Shown one piece after another: positions 6,167 to 6,199 of a stretch of 6,199 bases of DNA. The notes beneath the pieces were generated by a model. It made no database searches. It saw only the letters and a list, made by a program, of their open reading frames with translations, and was not told where the DNA came from. The DNA is from Methylovirgula sp. (lineage in GTDB: Bacteria > Pseudomonadota > Alphaproteobacteria > Rhizobiales > Beijerinckiaceae): positions 1 through 6,199 of the forward strand of contig JANXSV010000040.1 of NCBI GenBank assembly GCA_025356505.1, written 5' to 3'. Both the position numbers and the translations under genes were made by a program. Position 1 is the stretch's first letter. Each line of letters opens with the position of its first letter.

Positions 6167-6199
6167 TTCACGCGTTTCTGCTGCCTCCAGCCCTTAGAT

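Overview
The window looks like chromosomal DNA from an alphaproteobacterium of moderately high G+C. The signs are a MarR-type regulator and an OmpR-type response regulator resembling the PetP/PetR pair known from Rhodobacter, a divergent branched-chain aminotransferase, and an mtnP-apt pair. Every protein reads like this class. The genus cannot be resolved from the sequence. I see no insertion sequence, phage gene, CRISPR array, tRNA or rRNA.

Layout. (1) Positions 2-502, plus strand: the C-terminal half of an MFS transporter, cut by the window edge. (2) 503-715: an A+T-rich gap with short GGCC-centred direct and inverted repeats. (3) 716-1588, minus: ilvE. The long open frame that continues beyond its start is only antisense to the next gene. 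(4) 1589-1738: a 150-bp divergent control region with a perfect 9-bp dyad. (5) 1739-4834, plus: a compact four-gene cluster of petP-like MarR regulator, petR-like response regulator, EnvZ-like membrane sensor kinase and GtrA-family membrane protein. The last three are separated by +1 and -4 nt, and the first three start with TTG, TTG and GTG. (6) 4838-6199, minus and convergent: the purine and methylthioadenosine salvage pair mtnP -> apt, which ends 3 nt from the gtrA-like stop.

The kinase is expected to phosphorylate the response regulator encoded just before it. The MarR protein is probably a co-regulator, as PetP is beside PetR for cytochrome bc1 expression in Rhodobacter capsulatus. MtnP releases adenine from methylthioadenosine and Apt turns adenine plus PRPP into AMP.

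The most interesting signal is in this salvage pair. The apt reading frame is broken by a -1 shift at an in-phase A_AAA_AAG heptamer, the same slippery sequence used in E. coli dnaX, and a -1 shift there restores a complete 176-residue Apt. The mtnP frame has an in-frame TAA near the window edge, and the family-like sequence between that stop and the first ATG suggests the N-terminal phosphate-binding segment is cut off. The possible explanations are recoding, recent loss of the pathway and base-calling error. The window alone cannot separate them.
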